A DNA stretch of 64,000 nt from Calliopum simillimum (lineage: Eukaryota; Arthropoda; Insecta; Diptera; Lauxaniidae): positions 17,919,187 through 17,983,186 of the forward strand of contig OX638368.1 of NCBI GenBank assembly GCA_951812925.1, written 5' to 3'. The position numbers and the translations under genes are program-made. The notes beneath the pieces were generated by a model. The model had not been told where the DNA came from, did not search any database, and worked only from the letters and a program-made list of their open reading frames with translations. Position 1 is the first letter of the stretch, and the number at the start of each line of letters is the position of its first letter. Positions 34,326 to 46,359 of this stretch are shown piece after piece.

Positions 34326-36320
34326 GTTTAATTTTACTGCTTCTGACATTTACGGACAAAAATAAATTTATTTTGGTCTGTGGAAACGGGTAGGAACGGG
34401 CACTAATCTCAGCGGAACTAAATCTACGGTAGAAACAGGCTATACCTAAGGCAAGTACTCAAGATTTTATAAAAATGTTTATCTCATCATTTTAGTAACA
34501 CCTCAGTGGAGGTTAGAATATCTTAGTTCTGTTGTTGACATTTTTGAACTGAAAGTTTGCAGATAATCTTGTAAAGTCTGAGATCTGGCCTTTTCCGAAA
34601 TCCGAGCAGTTTCAATTACTTTTCACTTCGAATGATTTTTGATGAAAATGGTGAGTTCGATCACTTTTGTGGAGAATTGCAAATAATATTGATTTATGTA
34701 TGCTAATAAATAACCTACCCTTAAACCAAAAAGTTAGTTTTATCGAACATTTCCTAAACGATTACTTTTTCGTATTTATGTATAGATACTTAAGAACGAT
34801 TATTTTTTGTGAATCTTGATACTTTTTATCGTGGAACACGCATTTTTCATAAAAAAAAAGCTTTCGAAATGAAAGTTATTGAAACTACAAGGATTGCCAA
34901 AAAAGGTCGGATTATTTGTTTTGTCGAACTATATCAGAATACATTAAGTTTTTGAATTAAGTGGCAACGCCACTATTATTTACAATGAGGAAATTAAAAT
35001 CAAAGCTTGGCCAACAAAAAACCCTTCAACCAAAGGTTCTATATAAATTCTATACAAAATACAAATAGGTTCTTTAAACAAAAAATGGCAGCCAGCACAT
35101 TTGAAACTTTGAAAAGAAAAACAAAAACCCATTAAATTCCTGAATGCAGGAATAAAGTGCTATCAAATGTATATCCAAATGAATTGTGGAATTCATTTCA
35201 AATCAAATCTTAGTTAGTTTTTTCCTAATGTACAGATTCTTATCATCGGTTTGGTTTGGTTTACATGTTAAAAATTTGTTACGCAGTTTTTCAATGATTT
35301 TTTTTTATTTTCAATTTCTTGCTTGATATTCGGCGGGTACCTGGCACTGTAGGTATCCCTTTATTTTAGGGTTTTGCCTATTTCTTCTACCTGTCCATCA
35401 TATATTATTTGTACAGTAAACGAAACTATTTATGCCCTCTTCTTTCTTTTTTTATGCATTTCATTTTGAAATACCATTTGAGAAACTATACTTTGGGGCG
35501 TAAATGAACAATTAATGTGAGTTTAGGGTAGAAACGGCTTAGTTTTTTTTTTTGTTGAACATTTAGATATTTTATTTTCAAATTATAGAAAATCACACCT
35601 TTAAAAAGATGATAAAGAAAAAAAATGCACGCTTTTGAGCTATTAAATCAAAGGAACACGAGCGTTTTCACAAGAAGGTCCAAACAAAATGAAATATCAA
35701 AAAAAAGTTTTTAGATTGAAATCAAAAAAAAAAAAAAAACACAGATAATGATTGGAGCCTGTGATATTGGATGCAATGCTTGGGGAATAATCTTTTGGAA
35801 AGAAAATTTTTGTCCATATCATATACATAAGTATCGATTTCCCAAAAGCAGTTTGAGAAAACCATGCTTTTATAGCTAGCATATGCTGTTCTAAGCCAAA
35901 TTCTTGTCAGAACAGTTAAACGCACAAATTTCAGCAAAAAAATATATGTACTTTTTTGAGCCTAAACATTTCCATGCTTTAAAATGTAATTCTACTACCT
36001 AAATCCGATTACTTTCCGTGGAATACAACACACACCACATCCATTCATTGTTGACATAAAAATCCAAATATTTTCATTGCAAATCTATCTACACCCTACT
36101 GCCAATCATGTTTTCTGTAACTGATCTCTACAACACACAGTAGCAACAGCGGCGACTAATCCATTAAAGTATTAAAGTATTTGAGCCACCAACAATGAAT
36201 TCCATACTCTGAACTTTTTTTTTGTTTACATTTCAATTTCTATGCCATTTTTTTTCGTTTTCTTTCTAAGTATTTTCATTGGTATTTTTTCTCTTTCACT
36301 GACATTTTATCCATCTATGA
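34326..36320. other. no recognisable feature
   Basis: AT-rich DNA with poly-A/T runs; short ORFs near 35.7-35.9 kb (minus) have no domain. No repeat ends identified. Confidence 0.5.
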
Positions 36321-36896
36321 TGTTTACGTCGAACGTAAACAGTGTGCATCCTGCATATCTGCCTGTCTTCAACTCCCGCCGCACAGCGCTGTTGTAGTTT
36401 ACTCGTTGTGCTAACAACGAGTAAAATCTGACTTTTGTTTTTGGATTATTGAAAATTGCAAGTCAGCGAACACAAATAAATTTTACATAAAACACCGAAC
36501 CCTCCCAAAACCCATACGAGAAGTTAAAACATAAATTAAAACTAAACCAATAACACATAAAATTGTAGAACACATAGAATATCAACCACAGAACTCAACC
36601 CGGAGACATTCTACAACAATCAACAGAGATTACAGAGGCAACATCAAAGAAACATAACCCACATTTAACAAGACAGCACAACGGTGGACAAAAGACGATC
36701 ATCGTTGGACACTTTTGGCACCCATATAGTACATCTATGTACACATCTACAAAACAATATTATATTGTAAAGTATACATTATATTTTGTATTTTACTTTG
36801 GAATTTTCAATCCCGATTTTTACACATTATAATAAATTCTATTTTAAACCGAATTTAGATTTTTGTGTCCGTCTAATTTTACCCTTTACCCGTACA
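36321..36896 (+). repeat. 5' LTR of BEL/Pao-type element
   Basis: A 576 bp terminal repeat, TGTTTACGTCGAAC...TTTACCCGTACA, with TG/CA ends. It is identical to the 3' LTR at 40012-40587 except for one visible substitution (TTGGATTATT versus TTGTATTATT). ATGA precedes it and ATGA follows the 3' LTR, giving a 4 bp target duplication. It contains a perfect hairpin, ACTCGTTGT-GCTA-ACAACGAGT (36401-36422), and several AATAAA sites. Confidence 0.93.
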
Positions 36897-36899
36897 TTT

Positions 36900-36917
36900 T
36901 GGTCCAGGCGAGCCGTC
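36900..36917 (+). other. primer-binding site of the LTR element
   Basis: TGGTCCAGGCGAGCCGTC starts three bases after the 5' LTR. A TGG start is complementary to the CCA end of a tRNA. Which tRNA is used I cannot name without comparison. Confidence 0.6.
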
Positions 36918-37915
36918 GAATTGAACAGCAGCACGGACGGACACAGACCCAGCAGCATCAACACAACAATTTTGGAAAAAAACATCATAAACGAGAAAAA
37001 ATTGTGAGTTTTCCTATATGAAAGTGAAAATTTTTGTCGAAATTGTCTGTGCAAAAAGCGTAATTTATCTTTTTGTGCAGCGATTTTGAGACCCTGGTGT
37101 ACGAGTAGACAATTTCGGCTTGTATTAATACCGAAAATTGTTTCTAAACACCCACCCAAACCCTTAAAAAATTCAAGTTTAGAGTTCTTATTTTAATTGC
37201 AATTTAATTTGATATAAGCAGTTAATTTGACCAAAGCATAATCAGACTCTTGTACGTACATTTTTGCATACATATAAAGTACACTTGGTTGATTTGGTTT
37301 CTTTGCTGCTTCTATTTTTGCTCTTGTTTTTTTTATAAAATACATACATACGTACATGAGAGCGCAAGTTTCACATAACTTGTATCGTGTACTCAAATAG
37401 TGTTGCCAGACTGGTGCGAAAAAGACCCTGAAAACTTTTTACCCGATTTTTGTCAAATTTTACCAAAATTCTGGGAAGTGTTAAAAAATTTTCAAAATTG
37501 TTAACCCTTTGTAACCCTTTGGTGCTAAATTGACCCGTTTCGATTTTGAAGTGTTTTTAACCGCTTTTGACCCAATATTTACTGTTTTTTGGAAAATCTC
37601 GTAGTTTTACGAGTTTTTTTTTCGTTTCGATTGACCCCGATTGTTCAAAAAATTTTGTTTGATACAATTTTTAGCCCATTGTGACCCTACTCAAAACACA
37701 AATTATTGTAAAGTTTTCGATTCTCTTACAAGTCTTTGAGGAACTTCAGTTAATCAAAGTGAATTTGTAAAATTTTCTACACAACCCACCCACTTTTATT
37801 AACCCATTGTTAACAAGTTTTTTTAAATTTGCTGAAATTTGTAGAAATTTCGCTTTGACGTTCAAAGCAAAGCATTTTTTTGTTAAATTTTCCAACTAAA
37901 CAACCCACTTTAGCT

Positions 37916-39802
37916 ATGGAAGATTATTATAATTTTGCAAGAGACTTGTTGGAGATGGAACACTCTCACGCTGAGACACCCATAGAAAATTTGAATGTTT
38001 ATACCCTTAGGGGTGAAAAACTACAGTTGGATTATCTGTGGCAGAACTTCCAAGCTGCTTATAAAGAGGTTAGGAAAATCCCAGAAAACGAGGCAGGAGA
38101 TAAAGATAAGGTAAAAAGATGTTACCAGAAGACGTGGCAAGCTTATTTAAGATACTTTGCCTCACTTGATGAGCATCTGAACCCACTTAAAAAGCAGCAG
38201 CAAGCACCCGTTGTTGCCCCAGCGTCTCCAGTTGCCCAAGATTCTCCTATCAGTATCCCACCCTGTGATATGGATATATTTTATGGCGATTACTCCAATT
38301 GGCCCTCATTCAGGGATTTATTCACTGCCCTATATATTAACAACAATCGATTGAGTAATGTGCAAAAGTTATTTCACCTCAATCAAAAGACCCGCGGTGA
38401 AGCCAGAGAAATTGTGAAAATGGCCCCGCTAACCAATGATGGCTTTTGTTTAGCTTGGTTGAATCTTCAAGACCAATATGAAAATAGTCGTATGCAGGTT
38501 AATCTGCAGCTAAAAACCCTATTTGATCTACCTGATGTAGATGCTAAATTCAGCTCCTCAGTCAAAAAGTTGCAGCGTACTGTGAATAACTGCATATATA
38601 CACTCAAAACCTTAAATATAGATACCGATAGTTGGGACCCGATTTTAGTGTTTCTTTGCGCCACAAAGTTGCCTAAAGAGTTTTTAGAAGATTTTGAAAA
38701 GTCATTAAGTGACCATTCAAAAAACCCGTCCTGGAAAGAGTTTGACACTTTTTTAACCCAGAAATTTCAGAATTTGATATCTGTTGAAGATATTCACCCA
38801 TATCAATCCAAACCCCAACCCAGCAGATATGAATATGAAAACTCGAACCCGAAGATCTCGAAAAAGGGTACAGATAATAAAAACTGTAAACTCTGCAGTG
38901 GAGATCACACTCTTCGCGAGTGCCCGAGATTCATTGACATGAAAGTAGAAGAGAGAATCAATGTAGTGCAGCAAATGGGATGCTGTTTTAATTGCCTAGC
39001 ACTATCCCATGGAGTGAAGGATTGTAATAGTGCTTACACTTGTCGCTTCTGCAACAAAAGGCATAACTCATTGATTCATCAAAAGGACCCGGACTCAATA
39101 CCCAGCACCAGTAAAGATGCAATAACTACCCAATCATTTTTAACCCGAACAATACAGTCCACTACTTATACGCCCCATAAGAAGAAATTAAGGAAACCAC
39201 CTAATAACATAAATATTCTTGGAACAGCAATGGTACAGATTCAACACAAAGGAGCTATCTTTGAGGCACGAGCTTTAATTGACTCTGGTTCTGAAAAGAC
39301 TTTTGTCTCAGAGGATCTGACGAGAAGGATTGGTTTGCCGACCCATAAAATTACAACAGAAGTATCGGGAATCAACCAGACAAAATTAGCAACATTGACT
39401 GAATCATGTGAATTAAGGATTGGTTCGCCCTTAAACCCTAAAGTTTGCGTAAAGGCTATCGCTTTAATAATTAAGTCTTTGACAAGTAAGCTACCAACTT
39501 ACTCTGTCGACCCACCCGAAAATACGAGTTTTTTGCTATTAGCAGACCCTATGTTTTATGAGTCCAGACCCATTGATATAATCATTGGCTGTGATTTATA
39601 CCCGGACATTATGTGCAGTGGTGTACTGCATAATGTTTTTGATTCTCTTGTGGCTCAAGAGACCCTATTTGGCTGGACCCTTTCAGGACCCATTTGCAAC
39701 ACAACAAACGATGGCCACTCAAGAGTTATGAATGACAAAAGTTCTTCACAAATACAACACGTAACTGGATCAAAATGGAGAAAGAGATCCAAAAACACTT
39801 AA
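37916..39802 (+). CDS. Gag-protease polyprotein of a BEL/Pao retrotransposon
   Basis: An intact ORF of 628 codons from the ATG at 37916 (MEDYYNFARDLLEME). The N-terminal two thirds is the BEL-type Gag region (DUF1759-like), with FYGDYSNWPSFRDLFTALY and KLFHLNQKTRGEAREIV. Three zinc-binding clusters follow at about residues 323-385: CKLCSGDHTLREC (CX2CX3HX4C), CFNCLALSHGVKDC (canonical CX2CX4HX4C) and CRFCNKRHNSLIH. Then comes a retroviral-type aspartic protease region (DUF1758-like) with ALIDSGSEKTF (catalytic DSG near residue 455) and IDIIIGCDLYPDI. It ends SKWRKRSKNT shortly after LFGWTLSGPI, where BEL Pol would normally continue into reverse transcriptase. A TTG codon 12 codons upstream is in frame but the ATG is the better start. 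Confidence 0.92.
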   Translation: MEDYYNFARDLLEMEHSHAETPIENLNVYTLRGEKLQLDYLWQNFQAAYKEVRKIPENEAGDKDKVKRCYQKTWQAYLRYFASLDEHLNPLKKQQQAPVVAPASPVAQDSPISIPPCDMDIFYGDYSNWPSFRDLFTALYINNNRLSNVQKLFHLNQKTRGEAREIVKMAPLTNDGFCLAWLNLQDQYENSRMQVNLQLKTLFDLPDVDAKFSSSVKKLQRTVNNCIYTLKTLNIDTDSWDPILVFLCATKLPKEFLEDFEKSLSDHSKNPSWKEFDTFLTQKFQNLISVEDIHPYQSKPQPSRYEYENSNPKISKKGTDNKNCKLCSGDHTLRECPRFIDMKVEERINVVQQMGCCFNCLALSHGVKDCNSAYTCRFCNKRHNSLIHQKDPDSIPSTSKDAITTQSFLTRTIQSTTYTPHKKKLRKPPNNINILGTAMVQIQHKGAIFEARALIDSGSEKTFVSEDLTRRIGLPTHKITTEVSGINQTKLATLTESCELRIGSPLNPKVCVKAIALIIKSLTSKLPTYSVDPPENTSFLLLADPMFYESRPIDIIIGCDLYPDIMCSGVLHNVFDSLVAQETLFGWTLSGPICNTTNDGHSRVMNDKSSSQIQHVTGSKWRKRSKNT

Positions 39803-40011
39803 GAATTTACGTAGTTGTATTGTTATGACTCAAAGAGTGGCATTTGCTTTGCTTGGGAACTCTCTTACCAACGTGGCCTTTGAGTCATTTCACACCCAAT
39901 CTTCGTTTGTTTTAAAAAACTCAATGCATCTTTCTACCCTTTTGTGAATTGTTCAATAATTTTGTATTCTAAGTTTCTTTGCAGATCTTAGTTCCTGCAA
40001 GGCGGGCAGAA

Positions 40012-40587
40012 TGTTTACGTCGAACGTAAACAGTGTGCATCCTGCATATCTGCCTGTCTTCAACTCCCGCCGCACAGCGCTGTTGTAGTTTACTCGTTGT
40101 GCTAACAACGAGTAAAATCTGACTTTTGTTTTTGTATTATTGAAAATTGCAAGTCAGCGAACACAAATAAATTTTACATAAAACACCGAACCCTCCCAAA
40201 ACCCATACGAGAAGTTAAAACATAAATTAAAACTAAACCAATAACACATAAAATTGTAGAACACATAGAATATCAACCACAGAACTCAACCCGGAGACAT
40301 TCTACAACAATCAACAGAGATTACAGAGGCAACATCAAAGAAACATAACCCACATTTAACAAGACAGCACAACGGTGGACAAAAGACGATCATCGTTGGA
40401 CACTTTTGGCACCCATATAGTACATCTATGTACACATCTACAAAACAATATTATATTGTAAAGTATACATTATATTTTGTATTTTACTTTGGAATTTTCA
40501 ATCCCGATTTTTACACATTATAATAAATTCTATTTTAAACCGAATTTAGATTTTTGTGTCCGTCTAATTTTACCCTTTACCCGTACA
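40012..40587 (+). repeat. 3' LTR of BEL/Pao-type element
   Basis: Same length (576 bp) and sequence as the 5' LTR apart from one base. It ends CCCGTACA and is followed by ATGA, the duplicated target bases. Confidence 0.93.
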
Positions 40588-40589
40588 AT

Positions 40590-41220
40590 GATATGTTCAT
40601 ATATACTCGTACATATATGTATTTTTTTCTAAAATAATAAACAGAATTTCTTGTTATCCTCTCATATAGTAAATTCTTTGGAATTTTGTTTGTTTTATCA
40701 TATTTTTCTATACGTTGTTACACTATACTCCATGCCATATTTATTCAATTACAGCTTCTATAAATAAAACTATACACGTTCCTACCTATATGTATGCATA
40801 ATATGCATTTACCCATGTCAAATTAAATAAAAGTGAGAAAAAATGTCGATTAAAAACAACCGGTTTTTTTATTCGTTTTATTTTGCAATAAATATTTGCC
40901 CAACGTCACCCTAGTGTGACTGTCATCACGTATCAAATGTCAAAGAGATACAAAATTATTCAAAATAATAATCTCACCATAAGCACGGATTTTTTCTTTT
41001 TAAATAGTTTACTCGAAAAACATTTTGATATATGGAAAGATCGAAGTAATCGTAAGTCAAAACAATCAAGAATCATTGAAACAGTTGATTAAAGTTGTAT
41101 GTCGAAAAATACCGAAAATTATTGTAACAAAAGTTTAAAATATCCAGTAAAATGATTGAAAAAGTCGTTATGAATTCAAAAATAACCAGAAATTTCCAAA
41201 AGGTAAAATGCAGAACAACC
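40590..41220. other. no recognisable feature
   Basis: AT-rich DNA downstream of the LTR element without ORFs or clear repeats. Confidence 0.5.
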
Positions 41221-41229
41221 AGAAAACAT

Positions 41230-41292
41230 ATGGGGGTTATCCACTGTAGTCTGAGAAAAAATCCCTGGGAATATTTATTCACGATAGCCTCC
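41230..41292. mobile_element. diverged hairpin remnant related to the 22.8 kb element
   Basis: TATGGGGGTTAT at the left and CACGATAGCCTCCAT at the right, with AATCCCTGGGAATA between, match the arms of the hairpin at 22813-22922 in order and orientation but with many differences. Confidence 0.5.
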
Positions 41293-41339
41293 ATTGTCAC
41301 GTCGCCGTTTGCAGAACGCAAAGTTAGCAACAATTAACT

Positions 41340-42480
41340 TGTTGATAGTCTCGAGAAATGTTGATAAATACGGAAAAAATTCATAAATGTTGCTAAGCTC
41401 AAGAAATGTTTAAAAACTCGATAAATGTAGATAAATTGATAAATGTTGATAAGACCGAAAAATTTCAATAAACCCCAAAAAATGTTTATAAACACGAGTT
41501 TTGTACACACTAAAAAATGACAGTTAACTTTTCTTAGTTTTGATTCCCTTTAGTATAGAGCTAAAACTTTTTTGGTATTAAACTTAGATTTTTTCCAAAA
41601 AAGTTTGGAATTTATTCCAAAAAAGTTTGGAATTTATTCCAAAATAGTTTAAGATTAATACTTTTTTTGGCATTGTTCTACATAAATACTTTTTAGTTTT
41701 GAAATGAAACTAAAATTTTTACTGTGTAGAAAAAAGTTGATAAACTCGAAAAAGATCGATAAACACGAGATATTCTGATAAATTCAGAAATGATTATGAA
41801 TCGAAAAAGTTGATAAGTTCGAAAACAGTCAAGAAATGTTGATGAACTCTATTGTCGCGATATATTGGTGAGTTCGGAAAGTGTTGATATCTTTGGAAAA
41901 AGTTGATAAATGTTGACAAACTCGAAAAATTTTGATAAATAAAATAAATTCGAGCGCTCTTCATAAACACTCTAAATTTCGATACTCTTTGGAGGTTTGA
42001 AATGTTATTCACTCAAAAAATGTCGATGAACTTCAAAAAAGTTGATAAATTTGATTAACTCGAAATGTTGTTAGCTTCAAAAAGTCCATAAATGCAGATG
42101 ACTCGAAAAAAGTTGAAGAAGTGGAAAATTCTTACGAAAGTCTTCTTGAAAAAATTTTCTTGGTTCTCTGTTGATAAACTTTCATAATTTTAATAACATC
42201 AAACCTACTCCAGAAATGTTTATAAGCACGGACGGTGTTTATGAACATTTAAAATTTTGATAAGTTTGAAAATTTTTTTGTGAAAGTCGACAATGTGGGA
42301 GAAATTAAAAAAAAAAGTTTAAGAAGTGGAAATATTTTGCAAAGTTTGGAAGAATCTTAATAAACCTGAAAGCATAGAGCAGGTTGAGCATTAGGAAGGT
42401 TAAAAAAACCCAAAAGATCTTGACAAATTCGAAAAAGCCATAAGTTTCAGTTTGGAAAAATGTTGAAAAAATCGGTAAAA
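41340..42480 (+). repeat. degenerate array of GTTGATAAACTCGAAAAA units
   Basis: Dozens of irregular units of about 18-24 bp with the core AATGTTGATAAACTCGAAA, interrupted by a MITE copy (41505-41727). Same orientation as the array at 20.3 kb. Noncoding. Confidence 0.7.
41505..41727 (-). mobile_element. MITE family A, copy 4 (inverted), inside a repeat array
   Basis: Begins TACACACTAAAAAATGACAG and ends AAATTTTTACTGTGTAG, the reverse complement of the other three copies. It carries a small internal duplication of AAAAGTTTGGAATTTATTCC. Confidence 0.7.
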
Positions 42481-42489
42481 GTTCAAAAG

Positions 42490-44184
42490 TATCACTTGGA
42501 ATTCTTTCAATTCATACTAGAGTCGCCCAATGGTCAAAAGTCGACCATAAATGCATTGAATAATTTTGGTTCTTTTTGGACAGTTTTAGTACTTTTTTTT
42601 TTTGCTATTTGGTACAAAATAGAAAATCTCATTTATCATCCCGGGTACAATGACAAATGTGAAACGAAAAGAAAATAAAAAACATGAAGTCACTGCCAGT
42701 CAGCTTTTTGTCTTTCTCTTTGTGCTGTATCCTCTTTTCAGCTCTGTGTGACCGACCGCTTATTTTGTCGTTGTTAATATTGAAAAATTTGCATTTAAGT
42801 TTACATGACTGAATGGCAAACTATTAAAATAGTTTAAACTTTGTGGACATAAACACACAAATACCTTTCTAATGGTGTATAATTCAAAGACGTGCTCATT
42901 TCTAACATAGTGAAAAAGGTAGGACAAATTTTTGTCTTGCGTATTAATAAATAGATATTGTTCTACTCTTTTCTTTGCCTTTGGCTAACATTGTTAAGCC
43001 AATTATCTTCAACTCTTAAGAAAATTCTAATAAAAATAAGTCAGACTATTGGATCTGCAACTTTGTCACAATATCTATCAATGCGAATATAAAAAAATGT
43101 AATTCTCACACCAATTACCATTGGCGAGTGTAGTTTTCTAACGTAAGTGTTTCTCGTATGACAGACAAGTTTTTCTGCTCCCTCACTTATAAACACGATA
43201 TTGCAGTTGAAGTTGACTTTATGTAAGTTCTTCCTTTCACTCAAATGACACTTTTTTTCATGCGCTTTATTTTCCATTTTGTTCACCTTGATTTGATATG
43301 CGCGTCAGGTTTTTCCACACAACTTATCACACATGGAATTTTCTTAAACAACAACACCCCCCAGACTTCATCCTGTGAACGGCCGGTGACGCGACGAAAT
43401 GTTCTTTGGTCTTTCGTTTACCATTCAAGTGCAACTATGTAGTAGCAATTTATTTTTTTCAGCTTATTGGAAGAGTGGCGCAGGGAGGGGGTGTTATTTT
43501 TGTACTTCTATTAGGATTAAAGTATTTAAGGTTGTAAAATAATGTCCACGTAGTTCGATTATTGGCTTTTGTATTAAATATGCAGCGACATGTTTTTGAG
43601 TTGTTTTACCCCAGCCAACCCTGCCTCTTCCTGTATAACTTATATCCCATATACTTATTTGATGGTATTTTATTTTTGTCTGGGTTCAAAAGTTGACTTT
43701 ATGTTGTTTTCGTGCGCATTACATGGTCGCGACAGCTTAATAGAGGATTCATTTATATTTATTATCATGTGATAAAAATGGTTAAGCTCTATGTTTAAAT
43801 AATCGATTGGTCTATTGAAAATTTTTATCCATTGCAGTGTTTTTTCATTTTGCTTAATGCATTTCATTCTGATAGAATGTGAATAAGTGGCTAGTCAAAA
43901 CCATCGAGGTAGATGTTGTGAAGAGATTTAAAGCTATGAATTCTTAACAAATATATCCAAATCATATCATAATATAAGTAATATCACAATCTTCAAAGTT
44001 TAAAACATTTGTTCAATGGCAAAATTCAAGAAAGGACAAGCCATTTTCAATGTTGTATGATAACTTTGCGAGCAAGTTAAAGATCATCTCGAAAGACCGC
44101 ATTAGATGAACTCATTTCACTTTAGACCTATTGGGTTAAACGAGAGTACATACATATATTATCAATTCTATTCAACACTTCATA
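42490..44184. other. no recognisable gene; one dispersed repeat
   Basis: Contains copy 2 of the dispersed repeat seen at 27342 (here 42871-42955). Otherwise AT-rich DNA with short ORFs of no visible family. Confidence 0.5.
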
Positions 44185-44320
44185 ACTCCCCTTTTCGTAC
44201 CAGCGACAAAGTACATAGTTTAGTTATTTTTGTTTTCATTTGCACACACACAAAAAGATGACTACACAAACTGTCAACAGGATATGAAAAGTAATCAAGA
44301 AGAATATGAAAATATTAGAC
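44185..44320 (+). repeat. duplicated block, copy 1
   Basis: CCCCTTTTCGTACCAGCGAC to GATGACTACACAAACTGTCA, AAGAAGAATATGAAAATATT recurs at 46072-46202 with modest divergence. The two copies bracket a repeat array, suggesting a segmental duplication or unequal exchange. Confidence 0.65.
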
Positions 44321-45640
44321 TTATTTTTTGTGTTTATCAACATTTATAAATTTTTTCTGTGTCTATCAACATTTCTCGAGATTTTTGATATTTTTCGGGC
44401 TTATCAACATTATTCGATTTATTTTTGGCTTATCAACATATATCCAGTTTATCAACATCTCTCGAGTTTATCGACATTTAACAATTTTCTTCATTTTTAT
44501 CAACATTTTTCGATTTTTTTAATAATTTCTGAGTTAATAAACATTTTCCGAGTTTTTTTCGATTTATCAATATTTTTCGAGATTTTAATATTTTCGAGCT
44601 TATCAACATTATTCGACTTTTTTTTGGATTATCAACATTTTTTTCAGTTTATCAACATTTCACGAGTTTATCGACATTAAGCAATTGTCTACATTTTTAT
44701 CAACATTTTTTGTTTTTTTTTTAATAATTTCTGAGTTTATAAACATTTTCCGAGTTTTTTCGATTTATCAGCATTTCTCGAGAATTTAATATTTTTCGAG
44801 CTTATCAACATTATTCGATTTTTTTTGGCTAATCAACATTTTTCCAGTTTACCAACATCTCTCGAGCTTATCGACATTTAACAATTTTCTCCATTTTTAT
44901 CAACATTTTTCGATTTTTTTAATAATTTCTGAGTTTATAAACTTTTTTCGAGTTTTTTTCGATTTATCAACATTTTTCGAGCTTATCAGCAGTAACTAAG
45001 TAATTTACTTCATATTTTTAACATGTCTCGAGGTTTTATTTTTGAATTTATCTATATTTCTTAACTGTTTTAGACTTATCAACAATTTTCGAGTTTATAA
45101 ACATTTCTCGAGTTCATTAAGTTTTTCCGTATTATTTCGAGTTTAGCAACATTTTACGAATTTACGAGTAATTATTTAAATTTCTCGAACTTATCAAAAT
45201 ATTTTGGAGTTTTTTTACTACTTATCTTCTTTTTTCGAGTTTATCAGCATTTCTTGAGTTTATCGACATTTATCAAGTTTCTCCGTATTTATCAACATTT
45301 CTCGAAGTTTTTAATTTTTTTCGAGGTTATCAATATTATTCGATTTTTTTTTTTGGTTTATTAACATTTCTCAAGTTTATCGACATTTATCACTTTTCTC
45401 CAATTTTTCGACTTTTATAATAATTTCTGAGCTTATCAACATTTAAATTTACTTCGTATTTACTGACATTTCTCGATGTTTTCAGTATTTTTTTAACTTA
45501 TCAATATTTCGTGACTATTTTGGATTTATCAACAATTTTCGAGTTTATAAACATTTCTCGAGTTCATCACTATTCATCAAGTTTTTCCGTACTTATAGTA
45601 TAAACATTTTTCAAGTTTATCAATATAGAACCATTGCATA
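44320..45640 (-). repeat. degenerate array of TATCAACATTTTTCGAG units
   Basis: Reverse-complement version of the GTTGATAAA repeats at 20.3 and 41.3 kb: units of about 18-25 bp with core TTATCAACATTT(T/C)TCGAG(T/C)TTA. Longer periodicity is hinted at, since a block of roughly 225 bp with the order CGAGATTTT, CTTATCAACATTATTCGA, TCGACATT(T/A)A(A/G)CAATT repeats near 44375, 44575 and 44770. Phe/Ile/Gln/His-rich ORFs across it are by-products. Confidence 0.75.
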
Positions 45641-46071
45641 AAACGTTTTCAGATAGAATTGTTTTACACATTTATCAGCGGACTAAATTTTTCCTGAAAA
45701 CCTGCTGCACAACAATGATTTATTTTCGCAATTTTCCTAACAGAGCATTGTGCTTTAGGCCAATAGGAATAGCAAAAAAAAATAGGTTAATGATTTTTCA
45801 AACACTCTTTAAAACGTGTTACCACTGCATAGAAGTGTATAATATGCCACGTTCTACATAAGCACACTTTAAGTCTCCTGCTTATTTACACATTGCCAAT
45901 TACATCCGCTATGATTCAACTTTTATGAATGCAACATTAAATAATGGGGCATTTAACCAACATCCTTTGCGTGATGATGATGCTTTTTCACTCTTCATTG
46001 AGAGTTGAATTCAATGCGAAAAAAATAAAAAATGGAAAAATAGTAAACGCTCATTAGTAGTAGATAAATTT

Positions 46072-46202
46072 ACTCCCCTTTTCATACCAACGGCAAAGTA
46101 TTTTAGTCTTTTTACTTTTTCTGCGCACAGACAATATGATGACTACACAAACTGTCAACAGGATATGAAAAGTCATCAAGAAGAATATGAAAATATTAGA
46201 CT
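46072..46202 (+). repeat. duplicated block, copy 2
   Basis: Matches 44185-44320, including ACTACACAAACTGTCAACAG and AGAAGAATATGAAAATATTA. Confidence 0.65.
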
Positions 46203-46359
46203 ACCTGTTATATCCTGTGGATGGTACAATGTGCTATTTAAGCTAAAAAAGCACTTTAATAAAGATAGGGATAAAAATGACAGGAGCACGTTTTTCCAGT
46301 TTATACATAAAATACCTGCTTTTAGAGAATAAGCAAAAGAGTTTAAGGACAATTCCAAC

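Larger units (their letters stand above)
36321..40587 (+). mobile_element. young BEL/Pao LTR retrotransposon lacking RT, RNase H and integrase
   Basis: A complete 4267 bp LTR-to-LTR element with 576 bp LTRs, a primer-binding site, one long ORF for Gag plus aspartic protease, and a short untranslated stretch of about 210 bp before the 3' LTR. The ORF ends soon after the protease, and no reverse transcriptase, RNase H or integrase sequence follows. The near-identical LTRs and intact ORF point to a recent insertion of a non-autonomous derivative. The purine-rich AAGGCGGGCAGAA just before the 3' LTR is a likely polypurine tract. Confidence 0.9.

Noticed and set aside
44306..44680. Phe/Ile/Gln/His-rich ORFs across 44.3-47.4 kb
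   Set aside because: Products of the TATCAACATTTTTCGA array, with the same motif in several frames.
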